A stretch of DNA of 8,443 nucleotides, taken from positions 165,566-174,008 of the forward strand of contig CP070658.1 in assembly GCA_020355105.1 (NCBI GenBank), written 5' to 3'. Below the pieces are notes generated by a model. The model was not told where the DNA came from, did not search any database, and saw nothing but the letters and a program-made list of their open reading frames with translations. Positions 6,034 to 8,443 of the stretch are shown here, in pieces (within the stretch, counting starts at the first letter, position 1; each line of letters opens with the position of its first letter). A program made the position numbers and the translations under genes. Source of the stretch: Candidatus Thorarchaeota archaeon (GTDB taxonomy: Archaea > Asgardarchaeota > Thorarchaeia > Thorarchaeales > Thorarchaeaceae).

Positions 6034-6969
6034 ATGGCAGTTGAGAAGGGCGAGTTTGACGTAATAGTAGTAGGTGGCGGTCCTGCGGGGCTCTCAGCTG
6101 GAATGATTTCATCCAACAAAGGGCTGAGAACTGCCATCTTCGAGGGTGGTGCTTGGGGAGGGCTATTAGCGACGATATACCCATACAAGACGGTCTACAA
6201 CTACCCAGGCGTCCCAAAGATTCTAGCCTCACATCTTGTGGCCGAATGGGTTCGACAGGCTGCAGACCAAGGGGCATACCTTGTACCTGAAAGAGTGACA
6301 AGCATAGCTTCCGACAAGAGAGTAGTGACGACTGAGGGAGAGTACAGAGCCAAGGTCGCTATCATTGCAACGGGGATGAAGCCTAATACACTTGGAATCC
6401 CCGGAGAAGACAAATTCTCTCGAAAGAATCGTGGGGTATTTCCCTATGTTACTGAGCCAGCCTTGTTTCGCGACAAGAGGGTTCTTGTGGTGGGTGGAGG
6501 TGACACCGCACTAGATGCAGTTTTGGATGCCCATGAGGTCACCGACCACATCTGGCTTGCACACAGAAAGGACGCTTTTAGAGCTGCAGAAACGACTGTG
6601 AATGCGGTTCTGAATGAGTCAACCGCAGAAGTGCTGTACAATACGGAACTGGTAGAGATACTTGGAGATATCGAAGTGTCCCAAGCCAGACTGCGCAACA
6701 ACAAGACCGACAAGACTTCGACTCTTGAAGTGGACATTGTGGTCATAGCAGTAGGACTTGTTCCTAACACGGAGGTCTTCTCTGAACTGGGACTGGAGAT
6801 GAATGGTAAGTTCATCAAAGTGGATGGCGATATGAGAACTAACGTTGAGGGAATCTTCGCTGCGGGAGATATTGTATCAGTATATCAGCTTGCAACGGTG
6901 GCCGCAGCGCAAGGAGCACTGGCTGCTCACAATGCCTACAAATACATCCGAAAACCGTACTGGAAATGA
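6034..6969 (+). CDS. Thioredoxin-reductase-like NADPH flavoprotein lacking redox cysteines
   Basis: The 311-residue product has the two-nucleotide-domain layout of low-molecular-weight thioredoxin reductases. The FAD site is GGGPAG at 14-19, with ATGMKPNTLGIPGE (112-125) and a C-terminal TNVEGIFAAGDI (269-280). The NADPH site is GGGDTA at 154-159, with HRKDAFRA at 177-184, whose basic residues normally bind the 2'-phosphate of NADPH. The redox motif Cys-X2-Cys that should precede the NADPH domain is absent: the segment reads GVFPYVTEPALF (134-145), and the whole protein has no cysteine. It therefore cannot reduce thioredoxin in the usual way. Better candidates are a ferredoxin:NADP+ reductase of the YumC-like group, which shares the fold and lacks these cysteines, or another NADPH-dependent reductase. 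The start is ATG 6034, 6 bases after the coiled-coil gene's stop. The iron-sulfur enzymes nearby make ferredoxin a natural partner, but this is inference. Confidence 0.88.
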   Translation: MAVEKGEFDVIVVGGGPAGLSAGMISSNKGLRTAIFEGGAWGGLLATIYPYKTVYNYPGVPKILASHLVAEWVRQAADQGAYLVPERVTSIASDKRVVTTEGEYRAKVAIIATGMKPNTLGIPGEDKFSRKNRGVFPYVTEPALFRDKRVLVVGGGDTALDAVLDAHEVTDHIWLAHRKDAFRAAETTVNAVLNESTAEVLYNTELVEILGDIEVSQARLRNNKTDKTSTLEVDIVVIAVGLVPNTEVFSELGLEMNGKFIKVDGDMRTNVEGIFAAGDIVSVYQLATVAAAQGALAAHNAYKYIRKPYWK

Positions 6970-7066
6970 ATTTAATCCGATACTCCTCGGTTTCAGTTTC
7001 GCACCGCAAATGGAGAAGTTTCGAGCGGTATTTGTGACCCGGGCTCTGGCACCCCTTGGCAGAACT

Positions 7067-7105
7067 AAGAAAAGCGGAGAGGCAGAAACTGGGAGAGTTT
7101 CTGCC
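7067..7105 (-). terminator. Perfect 10-bp hairpin between convergent genes
   Basis: GGCAGAAACT (7081-7090) pairs with AGTTTCTGCC (7096-7105) around GGGAG. On the minus strand the stem begins 10 bases after the glutamate dehydrogenase stop and is followed by a pyrimidine stretch with CTTTTCTT (7074 to 7067). It fits a terminator for that gene and may also stop transcripts from the flavoprotein gene. The rest of the gap (6970-7066) shows nothing recognisable. Confidence 0.65.
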
Positions 7106-7114
7106 ACGTTCATC

Positions 7115-8443
7115 CTACGAATAATGGCCCTGAGCTATCATTGCATCGGCTACCTTCAGGAAGCCCGCAATGTTGGCTCCAAGAACATAGTTGCCCCTGT
7201 CACCAAATTTCTCAGAAGTCTTGTATGCGTTCTCGTGGATGGCCGTCATGATTCCGTGAAGCTTCTTGTCGACTTCCTCGCGTGTCCAGAAGAAGCGCTG
7301 GCTGTTCTGCGCCATCTCAAGCCCTGAAACAGAAACACCTCCTGCATTGGCGGCTTTTCCGGGACCGTAGAGTGTCTTGGCTTTCTGGAATATCTCGATT
7401 GCCTCAGGCACACAGGGCATATTGGCACCCTCACCGACGGCTTGGACTCCATTGTCAACAAGCGTCTTGGCTTCCTTGGCGTCAACCTCATTCTGAGTTG
7501 CGCTTGGTAAGGCTATGTCACATTCGAGCTCCCACGGGCTTCCCTTGTCCGAATAGTCTACATTGAACTTCTCGGCATACTCCTTGATACGTCCTCTACG
7601 TACGTTCTTCAATTCCATGACCCAAGCAAGCTTCTCGCGATCAATGCCATCGGGATCATGAATCCATCCGCTTGAGTCACTAAGAGCAATCACCTTTGCA
7701 CCAAGGTCAATGCACTTCTCTGTGGCAAATTGTGCGACATTTCCTGATCCAGAAACCACAGCAGTCTTGCCCTTTAGACTCTCGCCTTTGGTCTTCAACA
7801 TCTCCTCAACGAAGTAGACGCAGCCATATCCTGTTGCCTCTGGACGAATCAGAGAACCTCCATAGGTTGGCCCCTTGCCAGTAAGAACACAGGTTCCATG
7901 AACACCCGTGGCCTTCCGGAATGCACCGTAAAGATATCCAATCTCACGAGCACCTACGCCTATGTCTCCTGCGGGCACATCTATGAACTGTCCAATGTGT
8001 CGGTAAAGCTCAAGCATGAAGCTTGTGCAGAAGCTCTCCACCTCGGCATCGGTCTTCCCCTTCGGATTAAAGTCCGCTCCGCCCTTGCCACCGCCCATGG
8101 GCAGAGTAGTCAGGCTATTCTTGAAGACCTGCTCGAAACCCAGGAACTTCAAGACGCCCTGGGTCACGGTGGGATGGAATCTGAGTCCACCCTTGTATGG
8201 CCCGATAGCTGAGTTGAATTGAACCCTCAAGCCTCTGTTCACCTGAACGTTCCCATCTTTGTCTTTCCATGGTACACGGAATTGGATGATTCTCTCGGGC
8301 TCCACAATCCGCTCAAGAATAGAATGCTCCTTGTACTGAGGGTACTTCTTTATTGCGGGCTCAAGAGATTCCAAGACCTCGAGAACGGCCTGATGAAAGA
8401 CCTTCTGATGAGGGTCCTTCTCAATGACCTTATTATATACAGA
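7115..8443 (-). CDS. gdhA: Glutamate dehydrogenase, NADP-type, hexameric GdhA family, start off the right edge
   Basis: The product oxidatively deaminates glutamate to 2-oxoglutarate and ammonia, or the reverse, in the cytoplasm. The frame stays open to the right edge, giving 442 visible residues. The TTG at 8374 is not the start: the preceding 23 codons encode DPHQKVFHQAVLEVLESL, the normal N-terminal helix of this family. From memory of the E. coli enzyme, the catalytic lysine (K120 here, PMGGGKGG) and aspartate (D160, VPAGDIGVG) are offset by 8, so about 8 residues are missing. Other marks are GPYKGGLRFHP, TGKGPTYGGSLIRPEATGYG, the dinucleotide loop GSGNVAQ (231-237), SDSSG after the second strand (small residues favour NADP) and KAANAGGVSVSGLEM. 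It resembles bacterial GdhA more than the shorter enzymes of Thermococcus or haloarchaea. It converges on the flavoprotein gene across a hairpin. Confidence 0.96.
   Translation of the reverse strand, partial: SVYNKVIEKDPHQKVFHQAVLEVLESLEPAIKKYPQYKEHSILERIVEPERIIQFRVPWKDKDGNVQVNRGLRVQFNSAIGPYKGGLRFHPTVTQGVLKFLGFEQVFKNSLTTLPMGGGKGGADFNPKGKTDAEVESFCTSFMLELYRHIGQFIDVPAGDIGVGAREIGYLYGAFRKATGVHGTCVLTGKGPTYGGSLIRPEATGYGCVYFVEEMLKTKGESLKGKTAVVSGSGNVAQFATEKCIDLGAKVIALSDSSGWIHDPDGIDREKLAWVMELKNVRRGRIKEYAEKFNVDYSDKGSPWELECDIALPSATQNEVDAKEAKTLVDNGVQAVGEGANMPCVPEAIEIFQKAKTLYGPGKAANAGGVSVSGLEMAQNSQRFFWTREEVDKKLHGIMTAIHENAYKTSEKFGDRGNYVLGANIAGFLKVADAMIAQGHYS

Noticed and set aside
7282..8222. Several plus-strand open frames inside the glutamate dehydrogenase gene
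   Set aside because: All are antisense shadows of a strongly conserved enzyme and contain no family motif.
8372..8374. TTG as the start of glutamate dehydrogenase
   Set aside because: The frame continues to the window edge and the additional residues match the family's N-terminal helix, so the gene is cut by the window.

Overview
The window reads as a stretch of archaeal chromosome of moderate GC content. It combines a tungsten-type aldehyde ferredoxin oxidoreductase with its own polyferredoxin, AT-rich TATA-like patches ahead of genes, AGA/AGG-rich codon use, strong Shine-Dalgarno sites on some genes and none on others, and several lineage-specific small proteins (zinc ribbon/PH-like, acidic, coiled coil). 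An Asgard archaeon of the Thorarchaeota kind would fit, but that is inference from gene content and not demonstrated. No RNA gene, CRISPR array, transposon or attachment site was seen, and no gap without a gene exceeds 300 bases.

Layout. (1) 1-684 (+): the 3' part of a gene for a protein with zinc-ribbon cysteine pairs at both ends and a PH/GRAM-like strand-rich middle; its start lies off the left edge. (2) 819-1211 (+): a small multi-spanning membrane protein with a clear ribosome-binding site, closed by a hairpin and T-run. (3) 4798 down to 1260 (-): branched-chain aminotransferase (ilvE), a 16-cysteine four-cluster ferredoxin and an aldehyde:ferredoxin oxidoreductase. The last two are one base apart; the aminotransferase is 61 bases upstream. 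(4) 4916-6969 (+), divergent from ilvE: an acidic protein with 14 consecutive Glu, a coiled-coil protein built from two copies of a 74-residue unit, and 6 bases later a thioredoxin-reductase-like flavoprotein that has no cysteine. (5) 7115-8443 (-): an almost complete hexameric glutamate dehydrogenase whose first residues lie off the right edge. It converges on the flavoprotein gene across a 145-base gap holding a perfect 10-bp hairpin.

How the genes could work together (inference). The aminotransferase passes amino groups from Val/Leu/Ile to 2-oxoglutarate. Glutamate dehydrogenase returns glutamate to 2-oxoglutarate with NAD(P)H and ammonia. The oxidoreductase/ferredoxin pair interconverts aldehydes and acids, with electrons on iron-sulfur carriers. 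The cysteine-free flavoprotein has NADPH-binding motifs and could link NADPH to ferredoxin. Together this would make a peptide/amino-acid fermentation and redox-balancing neighbourhood. The least described parts are the coiled-coil/flavoprotein pair, the acidic protein and the zinc-ribbon/PH-like protein.
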